From Epiperipatus broadwayi (lineage: Eukaryota > Onychophora > Udeonychophora > Euonychophora > Peripatidae): 64,000 nt of DNA. The notes below the pieces were generated by a model that ran no database searches, was not told where the DNA came from, and worked only from the letters and a program-made list of their open reading frames with translations. The position numbers and the translations under genes were made by a program. Positions 1-10,471 of the stretch are shown one piece after another (positions within the stretch are counted from its first letter, which is position 1; the number at the start of each line of letters is the position of its first letter). The stretch lies in contig JAQFVV010006274.1 in assembly GCA_028023455.1 (NCBI GenBank), positions 5,148,001-5,212,000 on the forward strand, given 5' to 3'.

Positions 1-666
1 TTATAGAATTTGCATAAAGGGGTTTGCTGTTAACTGAAAGGAGAGCATTTGATTTGTTTTTGAGGCCTTAAAGGAATCAAACAGTACAAATTCCTAATAC
101 CCATTCCATATGTTCTTGTCACTGCAACTGTTACTATTATATGACTCATATATGTAGTATATGAACATGGATGGGCTTCTCACCAACACTCACCAGTCAG
201 CATAAAGAGTTTGCTGAGTTTAAGATCAAAAAACACCATGGTCTTTCTTCTCAATTACTTTTAACTTAAATATCAATTGAGTTGTCTTGAAGACAATTAA
301 TCTGTGTAAATGAATTTTTTGTTTTTTAATAGATATATTATATATAGAGCTCGCAAAACAAACTCTTAACAAGCTTTGTAATTTTAATAGAAATTTACAA
401 TTTTAACAGACAAAACTAAATTATGGTCCTTCAGCCAAGGCAGCAGTTGGCAGTGAAAAACAGGATGTTAAGAATCCCCTGATTGTAGAACCAGGCTATT
501 TGATGACCTTTATTTAGATACTATCGGCTGTAGATCACCTTCATCTGAAGGAAGATTGCCTGAATGAGAAGAACTATCTAATAGTAAATAAGACATTATT
601 AGACTTTGTGAAGTTAGAAAAAAAAGTGAAAAGATAATTGATTTAAAAAATGGTCATGTATCATAT

Positions 667-1421
667 CAGGAGTTCCCAAACTTTTTGTGCTCTAGAACAC
701 ATTCTGAAATGCTGATAAAGCGGCGGGCATGTTTTTTCAAAGCATATTTATAGTACTTATATAGAACATTATAAGCGAGAGAAAGTAAAAAAAAAATTTT
801 TTAATTTTTTTATAATACTGATAAAGTTATTTTTCAGTTTAAATTACACCAACAATAATTAGCTTCTAAAAAAGGTTTCAGGTGCCACTGGCAACAGAAA
901 ATTTAAAGTTGTATTAAAATTATGATTTTTTGTTTCAAAACTAAGAAAAATTTGCGTGAGATTTAATACTGCACAATTTTATCTTGTATTATAAATTTAG
1001 GCAAAATAATCGTTGATTTTTTTTGCATAGGTACTATTAAAATAAACGAAAAAGAAAATTTTGTTTCTGATAAAATATTTTTAAATTTGTTTAAATTACA
1101 AATTTAACAGAAATAATAATGATCACAATTCATAGCAGCAATGTAAACTCTTGTTGGCATTGGAGATGGCACTTGTTGATTTTGTTTCTTGTATTTTATT
1201 ATTAATTACCAACTGTTGATTCGTATTACATTGTTGATAGCTTAAAAAACATTACATTTGCATTTGGCATCAATGATGCCTTCTTTGTTTCATGGCTTGC
1301 ATTGTTATTGGATTTCTTGGTTTCTGGTTAAAATGAAATTTAGATAAAATCTTTTCTGTGGTTGTCAAATAGTGATGGGCACCCATAAATTAGTCTAGAG
1401 GTACAGAGTTGGGAACCTCTG
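667..1421. mobile_element. Non-autonomous hAT-like DNA transposon
   Basis: The insert starts CAGGAGTTCCCAA and ends TTGGGAACCTCTG, an inverted pair of the hAT terminal type. It interrupts the endonuclease region of RTE copy D: the LINE sequence found uninterrupted in copy C resumes right after it. The flanking 8 bases do not match well, so the target duplication has decayed. There is no transposase, and the interior is AT-rich noncoding sequence. Confidence 0.6.
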
Positions 1422-2314
1422 CATTATACAATAAAGGCATAAATATTAAAAGCATGGAAGGAATAGGTTTCATTATAAATAAAAAATGGGTCAACATTGT
1501 GGAAAGTGATAATATATAAGAGTGGCAAGATTAGTTATACAACCTAATGGAGGATACCAAATGCAGATAATTCAGATTTATACTCCAACAAATTTTCATT
1601 GTGATGAAGTAAAGGATTTTTTATGGATGTAGAAAAGATGTTTTATCAGAGCAATCATTTTAAAATTGTGACTTTAATACTAAAATTTATGAAAATTCTG
1701 AGGATAAAATTTGGCTCTGGTAATAAAAATGAAAGGACATAGACTTGTGGAATTCACAGAATTAAGAACTATTTTTTTAAAGAAAAATGCTAAATGGAAA
1801 TGGAAACATTCAAATAACAACAAGCCAGAACTGGATTGTATTTTGACTAACAGAAATTATATATTTCAAGATTGTAATATTCTTAATAAATTCAACGCAG
1901 GAAGTCATCATGAATACCAAGATGTAAAATACATGTTAATGAAAAATTAGAGACAAAAATTATTAAAAAAAATATTATTCACACTTGATATTTCTAATCT
2001 TCAAAAATATTTCAATGATTTAGAATAGAAGTTGCAAATTGTTTAAAAATATTAACAGATTTAAAGATAGTAGCTGATATAATATCAAGAACTGGAACAA
2101 AGACAACCAATACAAAAAGCAGCAATCGACCAATACAATTTCTAGTGAAATAACAATTTATGAAGAAAAAAAAAGAATATGAAAATATATAAAAATGATC
2201 CATTAAGAATTGATTATTTAGAATTTTGCAAAGTGGTATGAAAAAGAATTAATAATAATATAAGAAAATGTAATTGTGAATTAGCAAGAAAAGCAATACA
2301 AGAGAATAAAAGTA

Positions 2315-2670
2315 TCTTCAGTAGTTTCTCTTCCACTTTCATTCTTTATTTTTGCTTTTTTAATATATAACATATAATAACAACAGTCCATTCTTTTTTC
2401 ACTTTGAAGCAAAATTCATTTATTAATTTTACAGTTTCGACTGTACCTAGCAATCTTCGTCAGATTACAAAAATTTAAACATTATATCAATACAACCATA
2501 TTTCATACATATATCTATTAAATTGTATGAAATATTGTTGTATTGATATAATGTTTAAATTTTTGTAGATCTGACAAAGACTGCTATGTACAGTCGAAAC
2601 TGTCAAATTAATAAATATATTTTGTTTCAAAGTGTAAAAAGAGTGGACTAATTGTTATTATATGTTATAT
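2315..2670. mobile_element. Palindromic foldback element with PLE-type terminal motif
   Basis: About 120-150 bp arms in inverted orientation (roughly 2,360-2,490 and 2,545-2,675) surround a short centre. Each arm carries a TCTGACAAAGACTG-like motif followed by a GTCGAAACTG-like motif, typical of Penelope-element terminal repeats. It lies in RTE copy D and is flanked by AATAAAAGTA at 2,305-2,314 and 2,671-2,680, a 10-bp target duplication. It has no coding capacity. Confidence 0.65.
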
Positions 2671-4280
2671 AATAAAAGTACCAAAAGTGTAAAACAACAT
2701 CTTGGTATTAATAGGAAACTTATTTCTACAATACAAAGAAAAGATGGGATTATGAATTGTGTAGAAGAATTCTATAAAGAATTATATAGCAGAGAACAAG
2801 AAAAGTAACCCCTACAATTACTACATTTTCTGAATTGCTCAGTATTTTAAATAAAGTGAGGCAAGCAATTAAATCTATGAAGAAGAGAAAAGCTCCAAGT
2901 AATGATACAATTATCATTGATATATTAAAAGAAGCAAATGAAGAAATTAAAAAATTGTTGCAAAAGTTATATATCAAATGTCTAAATGATAAAGATGCAT
3001 CAGGTGATTGAAAGATGCAGTACTAATATTAATATTTAAAAGAGATAATAAAGAAAATATTAACAATTACAGACTTACCATGTTTTTTCAGTTCTATAGA
3101 AAATTATTAAGATAATTACAAATTGTCTACAGCAAACATTGAATTATAATTAACAAAAGAACAAGCTGGATTTAAAAGTGGGTTTTGCAGAATGGATCAC
3201 ATCAAAATATTGAGAGAAGTTACAGAAAGAACCAGTGAATATGAGTTGCCATTATACTTTGGATTTGGAAATTATAAAAAGGCATTTGACTCTATAAGTA
3301 TTTATTCAGTAAATAAAATATTGGATCATCAAGATACAGATCCAGGATAGTGTCATATTCTGAAGAATATTTAACAAAATGTCAACAGCAATGAATAAAT
3401 TACATAATGATATTAGGAAATTAACTTTGTGAAAGATTTATAACTGTATGACTCCATATCTTCAAAACTTTTTATAGCAGTTTTGTAAAAACATTTTGTG
3501 GATTAGTTAAATTATATGAACATTATTTAAATCATTTAGACTTTGCAAATGATATAATTACTTTTGCAAATAATGCTTAAGAGCTTTAGAAAATGTTACA
3601 AGAGTTAACAGATGAAAGTAAGAAAGTAGGATTTATAAAGGGAAATGCTAAAAAGACTAAGATAATGTTCAATTTTCTCAAAAATAAAGAAAATAATGAT
3701 TGATTAATGATGAATTAAAGGAAAATTAACAGTTACAAATATCTTGGCCAGATTATTAATACAGATGGAAACACAATAGATGAAATTAATCATAAAATTA
3801 AACTTGGATGGAGTGCTTTTGGTAGAAATAACTTAATATTAACAGTAAATATGCCAATGTGTTTAAAAAGAAAGATTTTTAATAAATGTATTTTACCAGT
3901 TCTTACTTATGGATCAGACTTGAAGAGCAATACAAAGCCCTCAGACCATTCAACGAAGTATGGAAAGATGTATGTTAAAAGTAAAGAAAGGATTGACAAC
4001 AAAATACATGGGTGATAGAACAAACAGGTGTTGCTGACATTATTGAAAGAATTAAAAAACTGAAATGGAATTTGACTGAATATATTGTTAAAAAAAATGA
4101 TAGTAGATGGAAAGTTGAAAAATAGGTTTCCAAGAGATTGTAAAACCAATAAAAAAGAGACCACATGTGAAAAGAATGGATGAACTAAGGCGGGTTGATA
4201 TGAAGAAGTTAAGAGATTGGAAAAACAGGATTAAACTTGGAAAGACCTATATCCTGCAATGGACTGATAATGATTGAAAA

Positions 4281-4859
4281 AAAGGCATATTATTATGCTC
4301 AGGAGTTCATAAGTAGTTGGAATACCAAAATCGATCCTGGAACCTGCCAATTCAAAGTCGGACACTATTAACTATGCCAAACTGTGCAGGGTATGGTTGA
4401 AAATGATAATATAGTATAGAACAGATATTGTCAATTAATGAAAAGTTTTATATGTTTTGAGGATGTTAAAAAAAAGGTTTATATTTTTAGGTTTATTTTA
4501 TTCAATTATCATCATTATTTCTTTAGCATCTTAATTTTCAGTTTCTTTTTATAATTATTTCTGAAGATAACCAATTATATTTGGTTAAAACATTAATACA
4601 ATATAATGTTTTTCAGTTAAAAGAAAAAGAGGTATAAATGGTACTTTTACTTTTACAATTATAAATTTAAAAGCATAATAAATAATGTGAAAGTTTGTAC
4701 AGAGTGAAAAAATTGTAATTAATAAATATGTAAATAACAATCTAGATATAAGTAACTAGTAGAGAGAAAAAGAAATTTTTATCCTAGAAAAAAAAAAAAA
4801 AACTAGTAGAAAGAACATATAAAGTGAAATAAATAAATATTATGGAAAGTTTTAAGAAA
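4281..4859. other. AT-rich spacer with a possible PLE terminal motif
   Basis: No gene is visible. Near 4,558-4,590 a CTGAAGATAACCAA motif followed by its partial inverse resembles the terminal repeat that precedes Penelope-like ORFs. This would fit with the PLE coding remains starting near 4,860. Confidence 0.35.
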
Positions 4860-5450
4860 ATAAATTATGTATTTATTGATTTTATTTCTGCTATTGAATG
4901 TGTAGAAATATTCCAGATAATAATAAGTTTCTAAAAGGAATTTTGAATAGGCAAGTTACTTAAAGAAGAAAAATTTGTTTTTACTACAAAGCAAATAGAT
5001 CTTAAAAAAAGATTGTTGGTAAATGGTGTTAATCTATTTTAAGAAGATAAAGGTGGTCATAAACAAGTAAAGTTTATTTAGAATTAAATAATGGGAAATA
5101 TTCTATTTTAAATTGTGATCATGGTAAGTTGATTGAAATTCTGAAAATTATGATAAATAATTTTTTTTTTAGAGATCTACTTATTTAAATTGATTTTTTG
5201 GCTCCCAAGATTTTCTTTAATTTGAAATCTCATGAAAATAATTTTCCTTTAAGGTGTATTTTTGATTTTACAGGGAGGGTTTGTTAATAAAATTTCAAAA
5301 TTTCTTATGTTTTTTAAGCATTATATAAATTTTGGTCAATTTTGTGTATCTTCTTCTTTTGAGGCATATGATAAAATTAATGAATTTCTTGTAGAAAATG
5401 TTTGTGTTTTTGATAGTTTAGATATTGAAAACATATAAATTAAAAAATAA
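4860..5450 (+). pseudogene. Penelope-like element, N-terminal RT remnant
   Basis: Read across several frameshifts, 5,200-5,440 gives residues matching the opening RT blocks of Penelope-like retroelements: a K-T/S-H-E-N-N-F-P-L-R block (NLKSHENNFPLR), then a segment corresponding to the fingers region, and a D-I-E-N block corresponding to RT motif A. Stops interrupt every frame and the sequence ends abruptly near 5,450, where an opposite-strand PLE begins. It is therefore a 3'-truncated, inactive fragment. The family assignment rests on motif order only. Confidence 0.6.
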
Positions 5451-5925
5451 CAGTCTTTTATTTTAAAAATAGTCCAATAATTTAAAATATATACAATCCA
5501 CATGCAAACTTCTTTATAAATCTTGATTTATTATAATATCAACTATTATAATGTACAATAATATACTACAGTGTTTTGACTATATTATTTTATAGTCTTT
5601 ATCAAGAAACAACTAAAAAGTACATAAAAAAAAAATAAACACAAATATTCTATAATACATACAACAAAGTGCAAATACCTCTTACCTTAAACCACTTCTA
5701 ACAAACAATCTTAACTTTTCATTATATTCATTTTTTAAATATCTTTCTTAAAAAAAATCACTATAATTACTTAATTAAATTAAGCTATTATGATCTTTTT
5801 TTCAATTAACACCCTATTCATTACAAGTTTCATTTCATTAATATAAATTCCTTCTTTTACAATTCTTTCATAATATGATCTAATAATTCCAAAGATTTTA
5901 TTTTAAAATCTTTGTTTAAATTTAC

Positions 5926-6120
5926 TCATAAGACCATAAATTGTACAATTTTATCATTTAAATGCTGTTTTAATCTTGTTGTCAATTTATTCTTTGTAGT
6001 TCCAACATATGACATTACTTTATTATCTTTAAAATAATAGAAATATTTTATAATATTAACCGAATTCATAACTTCTAAATTATTACAATCATTATCATTA
6101 TTAATAACAAATTTAAACAT
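5926..6120 (-). pseudogene. GIY-YIG endonuclease remnant of a Penelope-like element
   Basis: The 64-residue reading contains SYVGTTKNKLTTRLKQHLND near residues 37-56. This is the YxG-x(n)-R-x(3)-H core of the GIY-YIG fold that Penelope-like elements carry after the RT, where it nicks target DNA. Homology continues past the stop toward 5,800 in other frames. It lies between the RT remnant at 7,947-8,330 (upstream on this strand) and the 3' terminal motif near 5,600. Confidence 0.65.
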
Positions 6121-6401
6121 TTTTTCTTTTTATAAACAGGACAAATAATATTATATTTTTTATTAATCATATTAAATAATTTCCTAATTTTAACAAACAA
6201 ACTTTGTGAAACATTGAAACTATTATTATTATTATAATGCAAATAAAATGTCTGTTAATTAAAAAATTATTGTAGTAACAATAAAAATAATGAATATAAT
6301 GGTAATTAACTGTTATATACAGTCTTTTAATCCACAGAAGTTTAATTCCTTAATCTGCCTCAACTGCCATTAAATTCAAAATTAAAACAGAAGCAAATGT
6401 C

Positions 6402-6985
6402 TTCAACTCAAATCCCATGAATCCTGAATTTTAATGTTAGCAGCTTGCCTATTAATTATATTCATTTTATTTCTATTTATTAAAATTGCCTCTTTAATTT
6501 TTCTTTTATTATGGTTTCTCTCTTCATGAAGAATCTTGACACTTTCAATATCAAATTTAAATTTATATTTACATGTCCTTTCATGATACAAGAAACTGAA
6601 GCAGTCATTAAATCATTATTATTTTTACTTTTTGCACACTTGTATACCAATTCATGCACTTTTAATGTTTTTTCAATATTGCACCTCGATTCACTATACA
6701 TCCACAAAAAATTTGATACACAATATTACTTTCCTGCTTGATAAGCATGACATTTTTAGAATTACTCACTAATTTATTAACATTATTTGTAACACAAAAT
6801 GAAACATTAAACACATTCATATATATATATATATCCTTAAAAAATTTCACATGAGCATTTGAAATATAAGAAATAGATATCAATTTTTTACTATCAAACT
6901 TCAATTCCTTTAAACCATTATAACTCTTTTTGAATTGACATAAAGTATTGTTAATCTGTTCCATCTTATGACCAATTTCAAGCAA
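6402..6985 (-). pseudogene. PLE linker and GIY-YIG endonuclease, left half of dimer
   Basis: The reading starting at 6,985 includes FNVSFCVTNNVNKLVSNSKN, a linker that precedes the endonuclease. A frame change then leads into a GIY-YIG core and a tail, KFKFDIESVKILHEE then NRQAANIKI. The tail pattern of F-D-I/F-E followed by K-I-L and a terminal IN-R block is characteristic of Penelope-like endonucleases. Frameshifts near 6,690 and 6,500 break it. It is nearly identical to the plus-strand copy at 7,322-7,748. Confidence 0.6.
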
Positions 6986-7321
6986 TCCCTTGGCAAATAT
7001 CTCAATATTTTTTCATTTATCATCCAAGTAATGACATAATTTTTCATTACAAAACAAAAAAGATCTAAAACTTGCCACACTGGTAATGACATTTTTCATT
7101 ATGAAACAAAAAATTATGTCATTACCAGAATGATAAATTAAAAAATATTGAGATATTAGCCAAGGAATTGCTTGAAGTTGGTTATAAGATGGAATAGATT
7201 AGTAATACTTTATGTCAATTTAAAAAGAGTTACAATGGTTTAAAGGAGTTGAAGATTGATAATAAAAAATGGATATCTATTCCATATATTTGAAATGCTC
7301 AACTAAAATTTTTTTAAGAAT

Positions 7322-7748
7322 GTGTTTAATGTTTCATTTTGTGTTACAAATAATGTTAATAAATTACTGAGTAATTCTAAAAATGTCATACCTGCAAAGC
7401 AGAAAAGTAATGCTGAGTATCAAATTTTTTGTGGATATATATTATCATATATAGATGAATCATGGTATAGTATTGAAAAAAGATTAAAGGAGCATGAATT
7501 GTTATACAAGCATATAAAAAAGTAAAAATAATAACGATTTAATGACTGCTTCAGTTTTCTTGGATCATGAAACGACATGTAAATATAAATTTAAGTTTGA
7601 TATTGAAAGTATTAAAATTTTTTATGAAGAGAAAAACCATAATAAAAAAAAAATTAAGGAGGCAATTTTAATAAATAGAAATAAAATGAATATAATTAAT
7701 AGGCAAGCTGCTAACATTAAAATTCGGGATTCATGGAATTTGAGTTGA
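7322..7748 (+). pseudogene. PLE linker and GIY-YIG endonuclease, right half of dimer
   Basis: Two readings (7,322-7,525 and 7,542-7,748) together cover the linker, the GIY-YIG core (AEYQIFCG then RLKEHELLYKH) and the C-terminal block KFKFDIESIKIFYEEKN, followed by NRNKMNIINRQ. One stop or frameshift near 7,525 separates them. It is the inverted twin of 6,402-6,985 and is slightly better preserved. In an active element this domain would cut the insertion site; here it is inactive. Confidence 0.6.
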
Positions 7749-7946
7749 TGATGTTTACTTCCATTTTATTTTTGAATTTAACAGCAGTTGAGGCAAATTA
7801 AGGAATTAACCTAAAGTACTTCTGTGGATTAATAGACTGTATATAAGTTAATTACCATTATATTTATTATTTTTATTAGTACTTTTATTTAATCTTATCC
7901 TATTAAATCATTTCTTCAATATTTTTATTACAAAACAATTAATAAC

Positions 7947-8330
7947 CTATCTAGAATAATCATTTATAAAACATTCATATTTTATCATATTAATTTCACT
8001 TTTTAATAAATCTTCATTTGAACATAATTTGATTGTCCTTTGAATCCTATTATTAATATTTATTTTACTATAATTATCAATATCTGAATACCAATTATTT
8101 AACATATCAAAAAATGTTTTTTTCTCTATAAACAAAGTTTCTATTAATATCCTATTATTATTACTATTTTTTTAATTCGAACATCTATATACTCAATAAT
8201 ATTAATACATTCTTTTTCCATAGTAAATTTAATTTTATCCTTTTTACCATTAATATATTTCAAAAAATTATCTGCTTTTCTCTTATTTCCATTAAACACC
8301 ATATATATATATTGAGGAATAGGAGTGGAT
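7947..8330 (-). pseudogene. Penelope-like RT, C-terminal remnant
   Basis: Minus-strand readings from 8,330 give VFNGNKRKADNFLKYINGK and KIKFTMEKE, which match the conserved PLE block just after the YVDD motif. They are followed by an INIIEYIDV-like segment (matching INYLDV-type blocks). The 62-residue reading from 8,135 holds the next helix-rich region with the KKTFFDM and KSEINMIK blocks. The catalytic YVDD itself would lie upstream of 8,335 and is missing, so the piece is 5'-truncated. Frameshifts separate the blocks. Confidence 0.6.
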
Positions 8331-8339
8331 ATAAGTTAG

Positions 8340-9220
8340 TAATAAAACTAAAAGAATAAGAAATAAATTTCTATTCCATATTTGAGGAGGTAAATAAAAT
8401 TCTGAATGATAGAGAAAAAAAAAATGAATGAGAATATAGATATAGGACAGAAAAATAGTAAATCATTAAAAAAGTTAGAGAGTAATGCAAAAATAAGAAA
8501 TGATAGGAGTGATAAAAATAGTTTATAAAATTATGTGGAAGAAATGTATGATGATTTATATAGGTCAGTCAGTGAAAAGTAAGATAGAAAGGGGGAAGGA
8601 GCATGATAGAGCAATAAAAAGGAGAGTTTCAAGTCAGAACCATTTTTTTTTTTTTTTTAGAAACAGGATATGTTATGAAATGTGAAGAAATTATTGAAAT
8701 GATAAAAATATTGTAGAAATCATAAAAAAAAAGAAAGTGTATGAAATAATATATATACAAAAAAATAAAGAGAAATATGTGAATTTAGTACAAGGCTCTA
8801 TAAAGTTGGGAGGTAAAGGAGCATTAAATAAAAATTGCAAAGTATAAAAACATTTTTTAGGGTTGAGGTTGGTCAATAGAGGGAGTGCTAAGATGATATG
8901 TAAATCACTTGACACATAGAATTAATATAACATCTTGACAAAGTTCAATTTTGAATGAAAGCTGATTAGATACAAATAAATATATGCTTAAAATATATAC
9001 TTGTCAATGAAATTGATTGTTTACATATTCAATTCAGTGAGAAATCATGTATATATAGATATAGGTAATAAGATGTATGTAAAAAAAGGAGTCATTTACA
9101 AGTAGAGATGTTTTATGTTTATATATTTATACATGATTTGTCACTCTGAGGAAGACTGTTAAGAAATCAAAATTATCAGATGAATTAATTTTAATAAAAT
9201 AAATATTGAAAAAATAAAAA
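8340..9220 (+). mobile_element. Penelope-like element 3' part with GIY-YIG endonuclease
   Basis: The reading at 8,500-8,685 contains MIYIGQSVKSKIERGKEHDR, a clear GIY-YIG core (YIG, R, E, H). After a T-homopolymer at 8,644-8,659, another frame continues with ETGYVMKCEEIIEMIKN and KVYEIIYIQKNKEKYVNL, the usual C-terminal endonuclease blocks. The 3' part holds a terminal motif near 9,145-9,170 (CTCTGAGGAAGACTG followed by AAGAAATC). It is 5'-truncated and lies head-to-head with the minus-strand PLE ending near 8,335. The frameshift at the T-run probably inactivates it. Confidence 0.65.
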
Positions 9221-10040
9221 GGTGGATTTGTTTGATTTTTTAAAATTTTATCAATGCATTTAGAAAGATAATTTGATAATATACTTCAGGAAGTTTAATC
9301 TTGCAACATAATCACATTTTCTTCACTGATTTCTCATTCATCTATCATTTTGCTTTGCCACAATTGCACGTGTAAAATCATTTTAGATCTGAGGACATGA
9401 TCAAAAATTTTATTTTTTAAATTTACAGTATGTAATTTATCTCTGGATTTTTTTTTGTAAATAAAAGTTAGGAAAACTGATATAACATCACATGACCACC
9501 ATCTCTTGATATAAAAATGATAGTTAAATTACTTTACACATTTTTTACTTTACCATTTATTTTCATTAGACTTACAAGTTTCGCATTAACCGGAAAAACC
9601 CCTACGTTTAAGCAAATGTTTCATTTTTAGAAAAAATGACTTTTTTATCTGTTACTTTAGGAATAAATTTTATTTTATTAGATTGTGAATTACCAATAGA
9701 TGTAAATGATATTATACTTTTGGACTAAAATGTTTTGAAAAAATAAAAAAACTATTAAACTGTTTGATGCTAGAAATTTGGGCTCAGTTAAATGATAGTG
9801 GTTTAAATTTTTTTCCTGTGCCCTGTGTTATTTCACCAGGTTAGATGGGGGATGACGACGATAATACCACTTTACGACTAAACAATAGCACTTTTTTTTT
9901 TTTTATTCACGAAGGAATTACCTTAATATAACTTATTCTAACATCTCAAATTTAAAGTTATACTACTGAATAATAAAATTATAAATGTGATGCATAATTT
10001 GATAATTAAAATGAGAATTTTCTAAAATGTATATTGGTAG
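9221..10040. other. AT-rich DNA without recognised genes
   Basis: No coding signal is seen. A short block at about 9,483-9,515 (ACATCACATGACCACCATCT) resembles part of the foldback element near 53,790-53,810 in reverse orientation and may be a fragment of the same repeat family. Confidence 0.3.
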
Positions 10041-10400
10041 TTACCACTCAGCTGATGTTATGCTGGAAAGAATTTTCCGTAATAGAGAAATTTCTCGGAC
10101 AAATAACTTATTATAAAATTAATTTTTTTATTTCTACTAGAAGATAAAATTAAAATCTTTTAATACGTTACCTTGTAATACAGTTAACATTTTAATCGTC
10201 TGCAACTTGAACAACCCGCCAACACATTTTGATGACGTAATTAATAAATCAAAGTCAAGGAAGATAAGGGTTTATATTTTTATTTTTGATATTATTGCCT
10301 GATATTTTATCAATACTTAATTAATTATATTTTTATTAATATAACTTGTTTTAAGTAATTGTTAATAGTTTGTTATTAAAATTAGTGTAAGCTTATTTAC
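10041..10400 (+). promoter_or_regulatory. Possible promoter region with CRE-like site
   Basis: This stretch is richer in CpG dinucleotides than the surrounding DNA and contains TGACGTAA at 10,233-10,240. A perfect palindromic CRE, ATGACGTCAT, lies at 10,401-10,410 and overlaps the first ATG of the candidate exon. CRE sites usually lie near transcription starts. That this is a promoter is inferred; no TATA box or initiator decides it. Confidence 0.3.
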
Positions 10401-10471
10401 ATGACGTCATCCAGTTTTTACGACCCTGAAATCCGGATTGTCGAGGATGAACTCCAACATGGAAGGGTTGG
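10401..10471 (+). CDS. Candidate first coding exon of an unidentified host gene
   Basis: From the ATG at 10,401 the frame stays open for 23 codons (starting MTSSSFYDPEIRIVEDELQ) and then reaches a strong splice donor, G|GTGAGT, at 10,471/10,472, giving a phase-2 exon end. Codon content is more mixed than in the AT-rich surroundings. A second ATG at 10,447, in another frame (MNSNMEGL), would use the same donor, so the reading frame is not settled. The first ATG is embedded in a CRE palindrome, so 10,401-10,446 could instead be 5' untranslated or promoter sequence. I do not recognise the protein, and no matching downstream exon could be assigned. It is listed because it is the only stretch in the window with both an ATG-led frame and a canonical donor. 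Confidence 0.35.

Larger units (their letters stand above)
1..4280 (+). mobile_element. RTE-clade LINE, decayed copy D
   Basis: This is a non-LTR retrotransposon of the type often annotated as craniofacial development protein 2-like (endonuclease plus reverse transcriptase). Its 5' untranslated part (1-420) and coding remains follow copy C at 34,061-37,369 in the same order. Recognisable pieces are the endonuclease start near 430-660, a short open stretch at 1,711-1,950 with the ILTNR block, RT blocks near 3,150-3,640 and the C-terminal region up to a 3' end near 4,280. Many stops and frameshifts make it inactive. It is interrupted by elements at 667-1,421 and 2,315-2,670. It keeps 8 bases near 3,620 that copies A, B and C have lost, so it belongs to an older or separate lineage. 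The 5' end probably lies before the window. Confidence 0.85.
6275..7895. mobile_element. Head-to-head inverted dimer of a Penelope-like element
   Basis: The two halves are reverse complements of each other: 6,275-7,050 (minus) and 7,103-7,895 (plus), joined at a roughly 50-bp centre. Each half holds the same 5'-truncated PLE piece, with the RT-endonuclease linker, the GIY-YIG domain and a 3' tail. Outer edges match as well (AATAAAAATAATGAATATAA at the left, its near-complement at the right). The dimer sits inside the minus-strand PLE at 5,460-8,335. A short GTA(A)C repeat at the edges may be the target duplication. Confidence 0.65.
5460..8335 (-). mobile_element. Penelope-like element on the minus strand, split by a PLE dimer
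   Basis: Reading the minus strand from 8,335 gives the C-terminal RT region (8,330-7,930), then a GIY-YIG endonuclease (6,230-5,800), then a 3' terminal motif near 5,565-5,620 (GATAAAGACTATAAAA followed by GTCAAAACAC). That is the normal PLE order: RT, endonuclease, terminal repeat. The interval about 6,275-7,895 is a separate palindromic PLE dimer, and the sequences on its two sides fit as one element. The 5' end is truncated at about 8,335. Confidence 0.6.
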
